The notes: a model not told the origin generated them from the letters alone. Positions 30,660 to 39,420 are shown, counted from the first letter of the stretch. The stretch is DNA of 40,358 nucleotides from Acidobacteriota bacterium (GCA_027315185.1 DAHUYO010000026.1:1-40358), one strand, 5' to 3'. A program made the numbers and translations.

Positions 30660-31247
30660 CTATCGCGGCAGGGGGCGGGAGCCGAGAAGCAGGATGTCCA
30701 CCAGCCGCCGGGCGCTGGCTTCCCAGCCCGGGCTGGGCGAAGCAAAGGCGACCCCAACCAGCGCCTTGAACAGATCCGCCGGGTCCACGTCAGCCCGCAG
30801 ATCGCCGCTTGCCACGGCGCGGCGCACCAGCGCCCCGACCGCCGTATGAATGCGGTCATAGGACGCTTCGATCACCTGCGAAGGGCCTCCGGCCAGCGCC
30901 GTCAGCGCCGGGGCGATGATCTTTTTGGTGGCGATGTAGTCCACGAACAGCAGCATCCATGCCCGCAATGCGGGCAAAGGGGGCATGGCGTTGGCCAACT
31001 CCGCCGCGGCCGCCGCCAGCGTGTCCACCTCCGCCTGATACACCGCCTCCAGCAGCGCATCGCGGGTGGGGAAATGCCGGTATAAGGTGCCGGGGCCGAC
31101 GCCGGCTTGCTTGGCGATGTCGTCCAGGCTGGCGTTGGCGCCGCTGCGGGTAAAGGCCTGCTTGGCCGCGGCGAGAATCCGGCGGCGGTTGCGCTGGGCG
31201 TCGGCGCGGGGCTTGCGGGCGGCGGGGGCTTTTTTGGCGGCAGGCAT
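30660..31247 (-). CDS. TetR-family transcriptional repressor
   Basis: The 195-residue protein starts at MPAAKKAPAARKPRADAQRN; the frame runs upstream but family sequence begins here. The basic lead-in is followed by the TetR helix-turn-helix at about 41-60 (LDDIAKQAGVGPGTLYRHFP). The C-terminal ligand-binding domain resembles the group annotated as regulators beside SDR genes (RAWMLLFVDYIATKK). It is divergent from the NAD-dependent epimerase-like gene. Two operator-like palindromes at 31335-31375 lie in the shared promoter, so it probably represses both directions until a small ligand binds. The ligand is unknown. Its 3' end faces the DUF3179 selenoprotein gene, 72 bases away. Confidence 0.9.
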   Translation of the reverse strand: MPAAKKAPAARKPRADAQRNRRRILAAAKQAFTRSGANASLDDIAKQAGVGPGTLYRHFPTRDALLEAVYQAEVDTLAAAAAELANAMPPLPALRAWMLLFVDYIATKKIIAPALTALAGGPSQVIEASYDRIHTAVGALVRRAVASGDLRADVDPADLFKALVGVAFASPSPGWEASARRLVDILLLGSRPLPR

Positions 31248-31281
31248 GGCGGCCGGTCGTCTCCGGCCGGCAACTACCGAT

Positions 31282-31311
31282 CCGGCAAAATGGGCCCCGG
31301 CAAAATGGGCC
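31282..31311 (+). repeat. 15-base direct tandem duplication in the tetR leader
   Basis: CCGGCAAAATGGGCC occurs twice back to back (31282-31296 and 31297-31311). The core CCGGCAAAATGGG also occurs at about 18294-18306, with a variant at 23466-23479. Confidence 0.75.
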
Positions 31312-31325
31312 GGCGCAGACGCCGC

Positions 31326-31375
31326 TTGCAAAACGGAGACAGTCTCCGGTAATATGATTTCCGGAGGCAGTCTCC
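31326..31375 (+). promoter_or_regulatory. Divergent tetR/SDR promoter with two operators
   Basis: Two operators, GGAGACAGTCTCC (31335-31347, a perfect palindrome) and GGAGGCAGTCTCC (31363-31375), lie 28 bases apart centre to centre. A rightward promoter, TTGCAA (31326-31331) and TAATAT (31350-31355) with an 18-base spacer, has operator 1 between its boxes and operator 2 at the start site. That layout suits repression by the adjacent TetR protein. Confidence 0.75.
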
Positions 31376-31459
31376 ACTTTAATCGGGGACGGGCAGGGCG
31401 TCAAGCGCGGCTCGCTCCGGGATATGGCCATAGAGGCGAGAGGGCAAAGGAGGACGGAG

Positions 31460-32371
31460 ATGCGGGTATTCGTGACCGGGGCAACGGGATTCGTGGGATC
31501 GGCGGTGGTGCGGGAACTGCTTGGCGCGGGCCACGCCGTATTGGGTCTGACGCGGTCGGATGCGGGCGCGGCGGCGCTCGCGTCGGCGGGGGCCGAGGCG
31601 CATCGCGGCGATCTGCAGGATCTGGAGAGCCTGCGGCGGGGCGCGGCGGCGGCGGATGCGGTCATTCATGCCGGCTTCGTGCATGACTGGGCCAACTTCG
31701 CCGCGAGCTGCGAGATTGACCGCCGGGCGATCGAGGCGCTGGGCGCAGCGCTCGCCGGCTCGCAGCGGCCGATGCTGGTGACCTCCGGGTTGGCCACGGT
31801 GGCGGAAGGGCGCCTGGCGACCGAGAACGACGATCCCTTGCCGGCTTCGGACGCATATCCGCGGGCATCGGAAACCACGGCCGAGGCGCTGGCGCGCCGC
31901 GGCCTGCGCGTTTCCACGGTGCGGCTGCCGCAGGTGCATGACACGGAAAAGCAGGGGCTGGTGAGCTTCCTCATCGCCGTCGCGCGGGAAAAGGGCGTCG
32001 CGGCGTATGTCGGCCCGGGGCGCAACCGCTGGGCGGCGGTGCATGTGCGGGACACCGCCCGCCTCTACCGTCTGGCGCTGGAAAAGGGCGAGGCGGGGGC
32101 GCGGTATCACGTGGTCGGCGAGGAAGGCGTGCCGCTGCGGGAGATCGCGGAGGCGATCGGGCGGGAAATGAACCTGCCGGTGCGATCCATCGCGCCCGAT
32201 GAGGCGGCGGCGCATTTCGGTTTTCTCGGGGCCTTTGTCGCCCGCGACCTGACCGGCGCCAGCGCGCTGACGCAGCAGCGGATGGGATGGACGCCAACCG
32301 GCCCGGGGCTGCTCGCGGATTTGGAGCAGATGACGTTTCCTCCGGTCGAGGCCGGCCGCGTCGGCGCGTGA
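31460..32371 (+). CDS. NAD-dependent epimerase/SDR-like oxidoreductase
   Basis: This 303-residue atypical/extended SDR protein begins MRVFVTGATGFVGSAVV, with the dinucleotide-binding GATGFVG at 7-13. Further family segments are VIHAGFVHDW, LVTSGLATV, VRLPQVHDT and RWAAVHVRDTARLYRLALE. The usual catalytic YxxxK reads Tyr-Pro-Arg-Ala-Ser, so the lysine is missing; the related group of SDR proteins appears to share this, and catalysis may differ. AAAGGAGG lies six bases before the ATG, which decides the start over 31424. It is divergent from the TetR gene and downstream of the double operator, so it is the probable regulated target. Confidence 0.85.
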   Translation: MRVFVTGATGFVGSAVVRELLGAGHAVLGLTRSDAGAAALASAGAEAHRGDLQDLESLRRGAAAADAVIHAGFVHDWANFAASCEIDRRAIEALGAALAGSQRPMLVTSGLATVAEGRLATENDDPLPASDAYPRASETTAEALARRGLRVSTVRLPQVHDTEKQGLVSFLIAVAREKGVAAYVGPGRNRWAAVHVRDTARLYRLALEKGEAGARYHVVGEEGVPLREIAEAIGREMNLPVRSIAPDEAAAHFGFLGAFVARDLTGASALTQQRMGWTPTGPGLLADLEQMTFPPVEAGRVGA

Positions 32372-32482
32372 CGCGGCGGCGTGCGGCGCGTTCGGCGGCG
32401 AAGGTCCGCTTCCGCCGGCGGCGGAGCGGCGGAGGCGGTAATGCCGCTCCGGCCGAGGCGGGCTACAGTAAGGATCAGAACC

Positions 32483-33202
32483 ATGGAAATTCAAGATCGC
32501 GTTTTTCTCGTGACCGGAGCTTCCTCGGGCATCGGCCTGGCCACGGCAGTGGCGCTGGCCGGGCGCGGTGCGAAGGTCGCCCTGTTGGCGCGCAGCGGCG
32601 ACGCGCTGGAGGCGTTGTCGCGTCGCCTGCCAGGCAGCTTCCCCATTCCCGCGGATATGACCAAGTTCGATTCCGTGCGGGAAGCGGTGGGGGCGGCGCA
32701 TCGCAAGTATGGCCATATTGACGGGCTGGTGAACAACGCCGGGCGCAGCTATGCGGCGGCGGTCGAGGAGATCGAGCCGGAGATCTTCGAGGAAATTTTC
32801 CGCCTCAACGTTTTGGGCCCGATCGTGGCGATGCAGGCGGTGATTCCGCTGATGCGGGCGCAGGGCGGCGGCAGCATCGTGAACGTCAATTCCGGAACGG
32901 CCTTCATGACCGTGCCGCGCTACAGCGTCTACGCCGCGTCCAAGCGCGCCCTGCTGGGCTTCAGCCTAACCGCGCGGGCGGAACTGGAAAAGGACCGCAT
33001 CGTGGTCAGCGAAATCTACCCGTTTATCACCGCGACCAACTTCGGCAAGAACCGCATGGGCAAGCCGGGCGCCGGTCCGGCGGCGAACTACGCCGATGGC
33101 GACACGGCGGAGTTCGTGGCGGGGCTCATTGTCCAGGCGATTGAAGAAGGCCAGGCGCAGTACTTCGCCAACGATCGCTTGCGCAAAATGGCCGGCGCCT
33201 AA
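32483..33202 (+). CDS. Short-chain dehydrogenase/reductase (classical SDR)
   Basis: The 239-residue cytoplasmic oxidoreductase has the cofactor motif TGASSGIG (11-18), the structural NNAG (84-87), and the catalytic set Ser137, Tyr150 and Lys154 (YAASK). The basic residues after the first strand (LLARSGD) lean toward NADP(H). AAGGA lies eight bases before the ATG; the frame is open further upstream. The gene follows the epimerase-like gene by 111 bases and is probably part of the TetR-controlled unit. A strong hairpin, GGCGCGCG-CGGAA-CGCGCGCC (33204-33224), lies right after the stop and may protect or end the transcript. The substrate is unknown. Confidence 0.88.
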   Translation: MEIQDRVFLVTGASSGIGLATAVALAGRGAKVALLARSGDALEALSRRLPGSFPIPADMTKFDSVREAVGAAHRKYGHIDGLVNNAGRSYAAAVEEIEPEIFEEIFRLNVLGPIVAMQAVIPLMRAQGGGSIVNVNSGTAFMTVPRYSVYAASKRALLGFSLTARAELEKDRIVVSEIYPFITATNFGKNRMGKPGAGPAANYADGDTAEFVAGLIVQAIEEGQAQYFANDRLRKMAGA

Positions 33203-33203
33203 C

Positions 33204-33224
33204 GGCGCGCGCGGAACGCGCGCC
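33204..33224 (+). terminator. GC-rich hairpin after the SDR gene
   Basis: An 8-base perfect stem GGCGCGCG/CGCGCGCC with loop CGGAA begins two bases after the TAA. There is no T-run, so intrinsic termination is uncertain. Confidence 0.4.
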
Positions 33225-33369
33225 ACGGGAAGGTGACGAGCGAGGCGGGGCGCGGCCCCGCCGTCGGCGGAACGCCGCTGCGAGGCGGGGACGGGCCTGG
33301 AATGGGGACGGAGCACGACTCGGGCGCTGGGGCACGGGCCAGCCCGTCGCGGCGGGCTACAATGCGGCC

Positions 33370-33768
33370 ATGACGGAAGCGGAACAGTTCGCGCGGGATT
33401 GGGTGGCGGCGTGGAATCGCGGCGACGCGGAGGCGGTGCTGCGGCATTTCGCCGACGATGCGGTGTTCATCAGCCCGCTGGCGGCGGCGGTGACGGGGCA
33501 TGCGGAGGTGCGGGGGAAGGCGGCGCTGCGGGCGTATTGGACCGAGGCGCTGCGGCTGCGCGGCGCGCCGCCGAAGTTCACGCTGGATTCGGTGTCGTGG
33601 GACGCCGAGCGCAAGGTGCTGATCGTTCTGTACACCTCGGCGGAGCGGGGCGGGGAAGTACGCAAGGCGGAGCTGATGGCGTTCGCGGCGGATGGCTTGA
33701 TTCATCGCGGTGAAGCCTTCGCCGGAGCGCTCGCCGCGGGCGGTTGGGGCTTAGGCCAGCCACCGTAG
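33370..33768 (+). CDS. SnoaL-like/NTF2-fold protein
   Basis: The 132-residue protein starts MTEAEQFARDWVAAWNRGDAEAVLRHFADDAVFISPL, the typical opening of SnoaL-like proteins (helix, then WNxGDxxxxxxxFxDD). The cone-shaped NTF2 fold serves as a small enzyme or a ligand pocket. The middle contains GKAALRAYWTEALR, also typical. No catalytic residues can be assigned. It is separated from the SDR gene by 167 bases, so it may be its own unit. It is convergent with recX. Confidence 0.8.
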   Translation: MTEAEQFARDWVAAWNRGDAEAVLRHFADDAVFISPLAAAVTGHAEVRGKAALRAYWTEALRLRGAPPKFTLDSVSWDAERKVLIVLYTSAERGGEVRKAELMAFAADGLIHRGEAFAGALAAGGWGLGQPP

Positions 33769-34176
33769 CGCAGCGATGCCCGGAGCGCTAGCCGGGGTTA
33801 TCGGCGCCCCCGCCGCCCGTGGGTTAGGGCTCCAGCCCCGCGCCATCGCCCTCCCGGGCGGCGGAAATTCGCCTCCCGCCGCGGTGTCGGTGATTGCCTG
33901 CAGCGCCGCTTTCCGCTCCAGATAGCCGCCCTGGGGGCGTCCCGCCGACGGCGGGGCCACCATCGCCAGCTCGACGCCGTTTGCAGGGGCCGCGCCGTTT
34001 GCTCGGGGCGGGTGGCGCAGCCAGGCTAGGGGCCGCGCTCGTCAGCGAGTGTCCGCTGCGCCGCCGTCAGCCGCACCGACGCCCTTGCGCTTCCCTTGAT
34101 CCGTGCTGCCCGTCCCCTGATCCGTGCTGCCCGTCCCCCGCCCTGGGTCCGCAGTTCCCGTCCCGTTGGTTCCGGG
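33769..34176. other. Intergenic region between the SnoaL-like gene and recX, with a tandem repeat
   Basis: No gene is supported over 408 bases. A 21-base tandem duplication (unit CTGATCCGTGCTGCCCGTCC, first copy with TTGATC) spans about 34095-34137. Several GC-rich inverted repeats lie at 33800-33960, one of them containing GGGGCGTCCCGCCGACGGCG (33937-33956), which resembles the dispersed GC-rich repeat in the opposite orientation. Confidence 0.5.
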
Positions 34177-34710
34177 CTATTCGTCAGCTGGTTCGGGCGC
34201 GTCCAGCCCATCGAGCCATTCCGGATCGAGGCGCCAGGCGCGCAGGGCAGCGTGGATGGTGGAAGTGGCGTAGCCGGCTTGCCAAAGCCGGCGGAACAGG
34301 GAAGCGGCTTGGGCGGGGGTATCCGGGCGGCGCAGGCGCTTGCGGCGAATGTAGGCGGCCAGCAGCGCCGCTTCATCGCTTTCGCCGTAGGCGGCGGCGA
34401 CAGCGGCGGCGATTAAGGCGTCGGGCACGCCGCGGCGTGCGAGTTCGCGGCGGCAGCGGGCCGGGCCCCAGGCTTCGGCGTCGCGGCGGTAGCGGGCGAA
34501 GGCTTCGGCGAAGCGCCGGTCGTCGAGATAGCCATGATCGCGAAGACGGGCCATGGCGGCTTGCAGGGCCTGGGGGCCGGCGGCGCGGGGCGCCAGCAGG
34601 CGCTGCAATTCGGCGGCGGCGCGGGCGCGGGAGGCGAGCAGGCGGACGGCGCGCGCGTAGAGGCCGTCGGCGTCGAGCTTGACGGGTTCGCGTTGGCCGC
34701 GTGGGGGCAT
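34177..34710 (-). CDS. recX: Regulatory protein RecX
   Basis: The 177-residue basic helical protein binds RecA filaments and limits recombination in the family. Family segments seen are AVRLLASRARAAAELQRLL, LRDHGYLDDRRFAEAFARYR and WGPARCRRELARRGV, then a third three-helix repeat ending RAWRLDPEWLDGLD. The frame stays open upstream into treS, but RecX-like sequence starts after MPPRGQREPVKLDADGLY, so I use the ATG at 34710. AGGA lies about seven bases upstream. It follows treS by 41 bases and may be co-transcribed with it; no recA is in the window. Confidence 0.88.
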   Translation of the reverse strand: MPPRGQREPVKLDADGLYARAVRLLASRARAAAELQRLLAPRAAGPQALQAAMARLRDHGYLDDRRFAEAFARYRRDAEAWGPARCRRELARRGVPDALIAAAVAAAYGESDEAALLAAYIRRKRLRRPDTPAQAASLFRRLWQAGYATSTIHAALRAWRLDPEWLDGLDAPEPADE

Positions 34711-34751
34711 GGGATTCCTGGCCGGCGCCCAGCGCCGGACATCGGTCCGAT

Positions 34752-36377
34752 CTACTTGCCGCCGTTCAGGCGGAGCCAGTAATAGCCGTAGGGGCCGAGG
34801 GCTAACTGGTAGGGTTCGGCGCCGACGATGGGAAAGGCCGCGTCGCCGAACATTTCCACGGGAACGGAACCGGCGAAGCGGGATAGGTCGAGGCGCGCGG
34901 CCTGGGAGGTGTGGGCCAGGTTGGCGACGATCAGGATGGTTTGTTCGCTGTCGCGGCGCAGATAGGCCAAGACGCGATCGTTGTCCGGCGCCAGCATCTC
35001 CAGCGCGCCGGTGCCCAAAACGGGATTTTTGTGGCGCAGGCGGATCAGGTCGCGCATCCAGTTCAGCAGCGAGTTGGGGTTTTGGAACTGCCGCTCGACG
35101 TTCACCGCCTGGTAGCTGTAGACGGGGTTCTGGATCAGGGGGGAATACAGGCGCTCGGGCGGCGCCTTGGAGAAGCCACCATTGCGGTCCACGTTCCATT
35201 GCATGGGGGTGCGGACGCCGTTGCGGTCGGAGAGATAGATGTTGTCGCCCATGCCGATTTCATCCCCGTAGTACAGGATGGGCGATCCGGGCATGGAAAA
35301 CAGCAGGGTGTTCATCAGCTCGATCTGCCGCCGGCTGTTGTCCACGATCGGCGCCAGGCGGCGGCGGATGCCGATGTTCAGCTTCATGCGCGGATCGCGG
35401 GCGTACTCGTAATACATGTAGTCGCGTTCCTCGTCCGTGCACATCTCCAGCGTCAGCTCGTCGTGATTGCGGAGAAACAGGCCCCATTGGCAGTTGCCGG
35501 GGATGGCCGGCGTCTGCGCCAGAATGTCCACGATGGGCCGGCGGCTTTCCTGCCGCGTGGCCATGAACAGCCGGGGCATGAGGGGGAAATGGAAGGCCAT
35601 GTGGAACTCATTGCCTTGGCCGAAGTACTGCACCACGTCGGAGGGCCACTGGTTCGCTTCGGCCAGCAGGATGCGCTCGCCGTGGTAGCGCGCGTCCACC
35701 TTGGCGCGCAGCTCTTGGAGGAATGCGTGGGTCTCCGGCAGGTTTTCGCAGTTGGTGCCCTCGCGCTCGAACAGGTAGGGCACGGCGTCGCAGCGGAAGC
35801 CGTCCAAGCCCATGTCCAGCCAATAGAAGACGACGTCGAGCATGGCCTGGCGCACGGCCGACTCGGCGAAGTTTAGGTCCGGCTGATGGCTGTAGAAGCG
35901 ATGCCAGAAATAGGCTTCGGCGGACGGGTCCCAGGTCCAGTTGCTGGACTCGGTGTCCACGAAGATGATGCGGGCGTCCTTGTACCGATGCGGATCGTCG
36001 CTCCAGACGTACCAGTTGCGGTAGGGGGAATGCGGCGAGCTGCGCGCCTGCTGGAACCAGGCGTGCTGATCGGAGGTGTGGTTGATGACCAAATCCGCGA
36101 GCACGCGCATGCCGCGCTCGTGGGCCTCATCCAACAACTCGCGGAAATCCGCCAGGTTGCCGTAGACCGGGTCAATGTTGTGGTAGTCGGAGATGTCGTA
36201 GCCGTCATCGCGCAGCGGCGACGGGTAAAACGGCAGCAGCCACAGGCAGTCCACGCCCAGCCATTGCAGGTAATCCAATTTGTCAATTAGGCCGCGGAAA
36301 TCGCCGATGCCGTCGGCATTCCAGTCGGAAAAGGAACGAACCGGGACTTCATAGAACACCGCATTTTGGAACCACAT
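34752..36377 (-). CDS. treS: Trehalose synthase TreS (maltose alpha-D-glucosyltransferase), GH13
   Basis: This enzyme interconverts maltose and trehalose by intramolecular transglucosylation. The 541-residue GH13 protein starts [20 protein letters not shown], characteristic of TreS. Conserved regions are [19 protein letters not shown] (nucleophile Asp197), LLAEANQWP (acid/base Glu240) and FLRNHDE (Asp306). A small beta-sandwich domain ends the protein ([10 protein letters not shown]). No maltokinase domain is fused, unlike in many TreS proteins. The open frame extends to 36518, but sequence before 36377 is not family-like. Confidence 0.93.
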   Translation of the reverse strand: MWFQNAVFYEVPVRSFSDWNADGIGDFRGLIDKLDYLQWLGVDCLWLLPFYPSPLRDDGYDISDYHNIDPVYGNLADFRELLDEAHERGMRVLADLVINHTSDQHAWFQQARSSPHSPYRNWYVWSDDPHRYKDARIIFVDTESSNWTWDPSAEAYFWHRFYSHQPDLNFAESAVRQAMLDVVFYWLDMGLDGFRCDAVPYLFEREGTNCENLPETHAFLQELRAKVDARYHGERILLAEANQWPSDVVQYFGQGNEFHMAFHFPLMPRLFMATRQESRRPIVDILAQTPAIPGNCQWGLFLRNHDELTLEMCTDEERDYMYYEYARDPRMKLNIGIRRRLAPIVDNSRRQIELMNTLLFSMPGSPILYYGDEIGMGDNIYLSDRNGVRTPMQWNVDRNGGFSKAPPERLYSPLIQNPVYSYQAVNVERQFQNPNSLLNWMRDLIRLRHKNPVLGTGALEMLAPDNDRVLAYLRRDSEQTILIVANLAHTSQAARLDLSRFAGSVPVEMFGDAAFPIVGAEPYQLALGPYGYYWLRLNGGK

Positions 36378-36673
36378 AGGTTTTTGCCCGCGGCTACTTG
36401 CAGAGTCCTGGAGCGCCAGCCGGGATCCCGAAGCCGCCCGCGGCTTCGGGACCGGGGGCGAGCCCCCGTTGCCTGCCGGCGAAGCCCATCCGCAGCGGTC
36501 CGCGGGAGCGGCCAGCATCCGGCGGCTGAACCGCCAGCGCCGGGCGCTGCGCGCTCCGGGCCGAGCCTATGCCCCCGGCATGATTGCCGGCTGGAAATGC
36601 ACGCACCTTCCGATTGATCTTGGCATTGCCCGGTTCTGGCGGTCAACTCGCGTGTTGCCGGCGGTCGTCGGGA
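36378..36673. other. Leader region of treS with two tandem hairpins
   Basis: TCCCGAAGCCG-CCCG-CGGCTTCGGGA (36426-36451) is an 11-base perfect stem. Directly after it comes CGGGGGC-GA-GCCCCCG (about 36453-36468). Both lie upstream of treS and downstream of the kinase stop. They could be REP-like elements or a terminator or attenuator. No small gene is supported. Confidence 0.5.
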
Positions 36674-38806
36674 TCAATGCAGGCTGGAATGCGCGGCGGC
36701 GGGGTGGGCCTCGCCAGCGTCGGCGTGAGGTTTGGCCGGGCGCAGGGGCAGGCGGACGGTGAAGGTGCTGCCGTGCTCGGGCTGGCTATCCACGGAGATG
36801 GAGCCGTGGTGCAGCTCGACCACGGACTTGACGAAGTACAGGCCCAAGCCGGTGCCGAACTCGCGGCCGCTGAGCGGGTTTTCAATGCGGGAGAATTTTT
36901 TGAACAGGCCCGCGATCTGCTCGGCGGGGATGCCGACGCCGGTGTCTTGCACGGCGACAACGGCGGCTTGGTCCTGGGGGCGGGCGGAGATGGTGATGGC
37001 GCCGCCTTCCGGGGTGTACTTGATGGCGTTGTCCACCAAGTTGGCGAAGACTTCGCGCAGGCGGACGGGATCGCCCAGGGTCAGCAGCGTTTCCGGAACC
37101 AGGTCGAGGCGCAGATCCTGATGGTAGCGGTTGGCATGCGGCTGGAGGTCGCTGACCACCGCGGTCAGCAACTGGCCCAACTCCACCGGCTCCCAGACCA
37201 TTTGCATGCGGCCCTGCTCCAGGCGGCTGACGTTGAGCAGGTCGCCGACCAAGGCGATCAGCCGCTCATTGGCGTCGTAGGCCCGCCCCAGATAGCGCTT
37301 CTGTTCGGCGGTGAGCGGGCCGAGGACCTCGTCCAGCAACAGGGACAGCGCGCCCTTCACGCCGGTCATGGGGGTGCGGAGCTGATGGCTGGCGAGGCTG
37401 ATGAACTCGGTCTTCATGCGGTCCACTTCGCGTTCCTGGGTGACGTCGCTAAAGACCACCACGCAGCCGCTGACGCCGCCCTGGTCGTCGAGCATCGGCG
37501 CGGCATTGACCGCCACGGGCACCTCCGAGCCGTCGGGCCGCCGCAGGCGCAGGTTGTGCGTGAAGCGCACCTGGTGCCGATGCTCCAAGGCGCTGGGGAT
37601 CAGGTCCAGGGCCTCGCGGCCCGTGGCCTCATCCACGAAGTGCAGCACCTCGGGATACTGCCGGCCCATCACCGCCGAAGCCTGGAGCCCGCTGAGCGCA
37701 GCGGCGGCGGGGTTGAACTCCATGATGCGCAGGCTGGTATCCACGGCGAAGACGCCGTCGCCCAGGCTGCTCAGCAGCGCTTCGGTCTTGCCGCGGCCGG
37801 TTTCCACCTCCCGCGTGTAGCGCATGTAATAGCGAAACGCCGCGCGCAGCAGCAAGCCGCTGATGACCGCCAGCAGAAAGACGATGATGGCGATCAGCGC
37901 CAGTTTGTCGTAGAAAACCTTGAGGAAATAGTTGCCCAGGCGCACCGGCCGCACCACCAGCACGGCTTGCTGCGCCAAGGGCAAGGGGGCGTAGCTGACG
38001 GACTGCGATTCCAGGTGGATGGGGGAGAGAAATTGCACGCGCCCGGAATGGCCGTCGAGGGCGGCGGCGATGCCGGGCATGCTGGCGACGTCGTCGGCGT
38101 CAGGGCCGCCGTGGGCGGGACCGGCGACGATGTGATGCAAGCGGTCCACGACGTAGACGTAGCGGTCATCGCCGGAGTGAACGTGTTCCACCCAGCCTTG
38201 CACCACGCGGGCCGGCAGTTCCGCCATCAGCACGCCGCCGGTCTCCGTGCCTTGCGTGACGGGCGCCGCCAGAATGAGTCCGGGTCCGACGCCGGGCAAA
38301 TTGCGCAGCGGCGAAATATAAAACTCCTGGTGATCGTTGACGCGGTTGAACCAATGGGCGGTGTCCGCTAGGGCTGGCGCGGGCACGGGGTTAGCGCCGG
38401 GCGGGGAGCCCTCGGCGAGCAGGTCGCCGGCGGAATCGTACAGCGCCACCACGGCGAACTCGGTGCGGCGGCGGATCAGGATGGCCAAAATGCGATTCAA
38501 GGTCGCCGCATGGGTGGTGGCCAGCGCGGTGTGGAGATAGGCTTGGTCGGCGACCCCGGCCAGCGATTCCATTTCCTCCCGGAAGCTGGTGCGCAGCAGG
38601 ACGGTGGAGAAGTCGCGGACCTCGATGTCGGTGCGCGCCGCCTGGGCGCGGGAGTTTTGGATGCTGGTGGAGACGATGTAATAGGTGAGCAGCAGGATGG
38701 GGACGAAGGTGAAAATGACGAAGATGGCGGTGGAGCGGAAAACGGAGGCGGTAAGCCAGCGGAGAATCCGTTCCGGCAGATGCGGCATGCGGCGGCGCCA
38801 AGGCAT
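36674..38806 (-). CDS. Membrane sensor histidine kinase with extracytoplasmic sensor and PAS domains
   Basis: The predicted protein is about 710 residues from the ATG at 38806. A first membrane helix (about 22-45) is followed by an extracytoplasmic region of about 250 residues resembling a Cache-type sensor, a second helix (about 302-319), a PAS domain (about 340-455) and the HisKA domain with the phosphorylated His474 (SLASHQLRTPM). The ATP-binding domain has the N box (NLVDNAIKYTP), DTGVGIP and FGTGLGLYFVK. It would autophosphorylate in response to an external signal. The frame extends upstream but overlaps the response regulator; 38806 lies 11 bases after that stop. The two almost certainly form a pair. 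Confidence 0.92.
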   Translation of the reverse strand: MPWRRRMPHLPERILRWLTASVFRSTAIFVIFTFVPILLLTYYIVSTSIQNSRAQAARTDIEVRDFSTVLLRTSFREEMESLAGVADQAYLHTALATTHAATLNRILAILIRRRTEFAVVALYDSAGDLLAEGSPPGANPVPAPALADTAHWFNRVNDHQEFYISPLRNLPGVGPGLILAAPVTQGTETGGVLMAELPARVVQGWVEHVHSGDDRYVYVVDRLHHIVAGPAHGGPDADDVASMPGIAAALDGHSGRVQFLSPIHLESQSVSYAPLPLAQQAVLVVRPVRLGNYFLKVFYDKLALIAIIVFLLAVISGLLLRAAFRYYMRYTREVETGRGKTEALLSSLGDGVFAVDTSLRIMEFNPAAAALSGLQASAVMGRQYPEVLHFVDEATGREALDLIPSALEHRHQVRFTHNLRLRRPDGSEVPVAVNAAPMLDDQGGVSGCVVVFSDVTQEREVDRMKTEFISLASHQLRTPMTGVKGALSLLLDEVLGPLTAEQKRYLGRAYDANERLIALVGDLLNVSRLEQGRMQMVWEPVELGQLLTAVVSDLQPHANRYHQDLRLDLVPETLLTLGDPVRLREVFANLVDNAIKYTPEGGAITISARPQDQAAVVAVQDTGVGIPAEQIAGLFKKFSRIENPLSGREFGTGLGLYFVKSVVELHHGSISVDSQPEHGSTFTVRLPLRPAKPHADAGEAHPAAAHSSLH

Positions 38807-38817
38807 CGTGCGGAACC

Positions 38818-39420
38818 CTATTGGCGGCACTGCGGGCAGCGCAGGCGGACGCGAAAGCTGCGCGACCAGGGATCGGAGAAATCGCCGTACAGCTGCAACT
38901 GAAGGGTGCCTTGGCACTTCGGGCAGCGGTAATCGCGAGGATAGCCAAGCATGGCGGCCAGGGCCGCGGCATCGCCTTGCTGGCTGTCCACCACCAGGGA
39001 GAAATTGGCAATGGGCCGGGGGCTGCCGGCATCGGCCATTAGGCGCTGCACCTTGACGACGACGTCGGCGGGGGAGATTTCACTTTTGACCCAATAGTCC
39101 GTGGCGCCCAGCCGCGCCGCTTGGTGCTTGTCAATGTGCTGGCTGAGGTTGGTGAACAGCACGACCGGAGTGGTCAGAAAGCGGGGATCGGCGCGCAGCG
39201 CCTTCAGCACTTCAAAGCCGCTGAGGTCGGGCAGCATGGCGTCCAGCAAAATCAGCCGCGGCAACCCTTTACGGGCTTGCGCCAGCGCTTCCCGGCCGTT
39301 GCGCGCCTCATCCACCTGGTAGCCCTCATGGACCAGGCGGCGGGCGTAGGTGTCGCGGATTAGGTCCTCGTCTTCGACAATTAGGATGCGAAGTGGTCCG
39401 GGAAGTGGGGGCGTCGCCAT
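38818..39420 (-). CDS. Response regulator with C-terminal zinc ribbon
   Basis: The 200-residue receiver protein has the acidic pair Glu16/Asp17 (LIVEDED), phospho-acceptor Asp60 (LILLDAMLPD), Thr90 and Lys112 (YWVKSE). Instead of a DNA-binding domain, a linker with a short amphipathic stretch (about 115-160) leads to a four-cysteine zinc ribbon: Cys166 and Cys169 (CPKC), Cys195 and Cys198 (CPQC), three residues from the end. The ribbon might bind nucleic acid or protein. The gene precedes the histidine kinase by 11 bases. It is divergent from the TPR-like gene. Confidence 0.88.
   Translation of the reverse strand: MATPPLPGPLRILIVEDEDLIRDTYARRLVHEGYQVDEARNGREALAQARKGLPRLILLDAMLPDLSGFEVLKALRADPRFLTTPVVLFTNLSQHIDKHQAARLGATDYWVKSEISPADVVVKVQRLMADAGSPRPIANFSLVVDSQQGDAAALAAMLGYPRDYRCPKCQGTLQLQLYGDFSDPWSRSFRVRLRCPQCRQ

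Noticed and set aside
31460-32371. Pseudogene call for the epimerase-like protein because the YxxxK lysine is missing
   Set aside because: The frame, ribosome site and all other family segments are intact, and relatives of this SDR group seem to lack the same lysine.
34095-34137. CRISPR-like array
   Set aside because: There are only two directly adjoining units, no spacers, and no cas genes in the window.
34711-35199. N-terminal extension of RecX into treS (340-residue frame)
   Set aside because: The added part is antisense-free but out of frame with treS, Arg/Pro-rich and unlike RecX. The family begins after the ATG at 34710.
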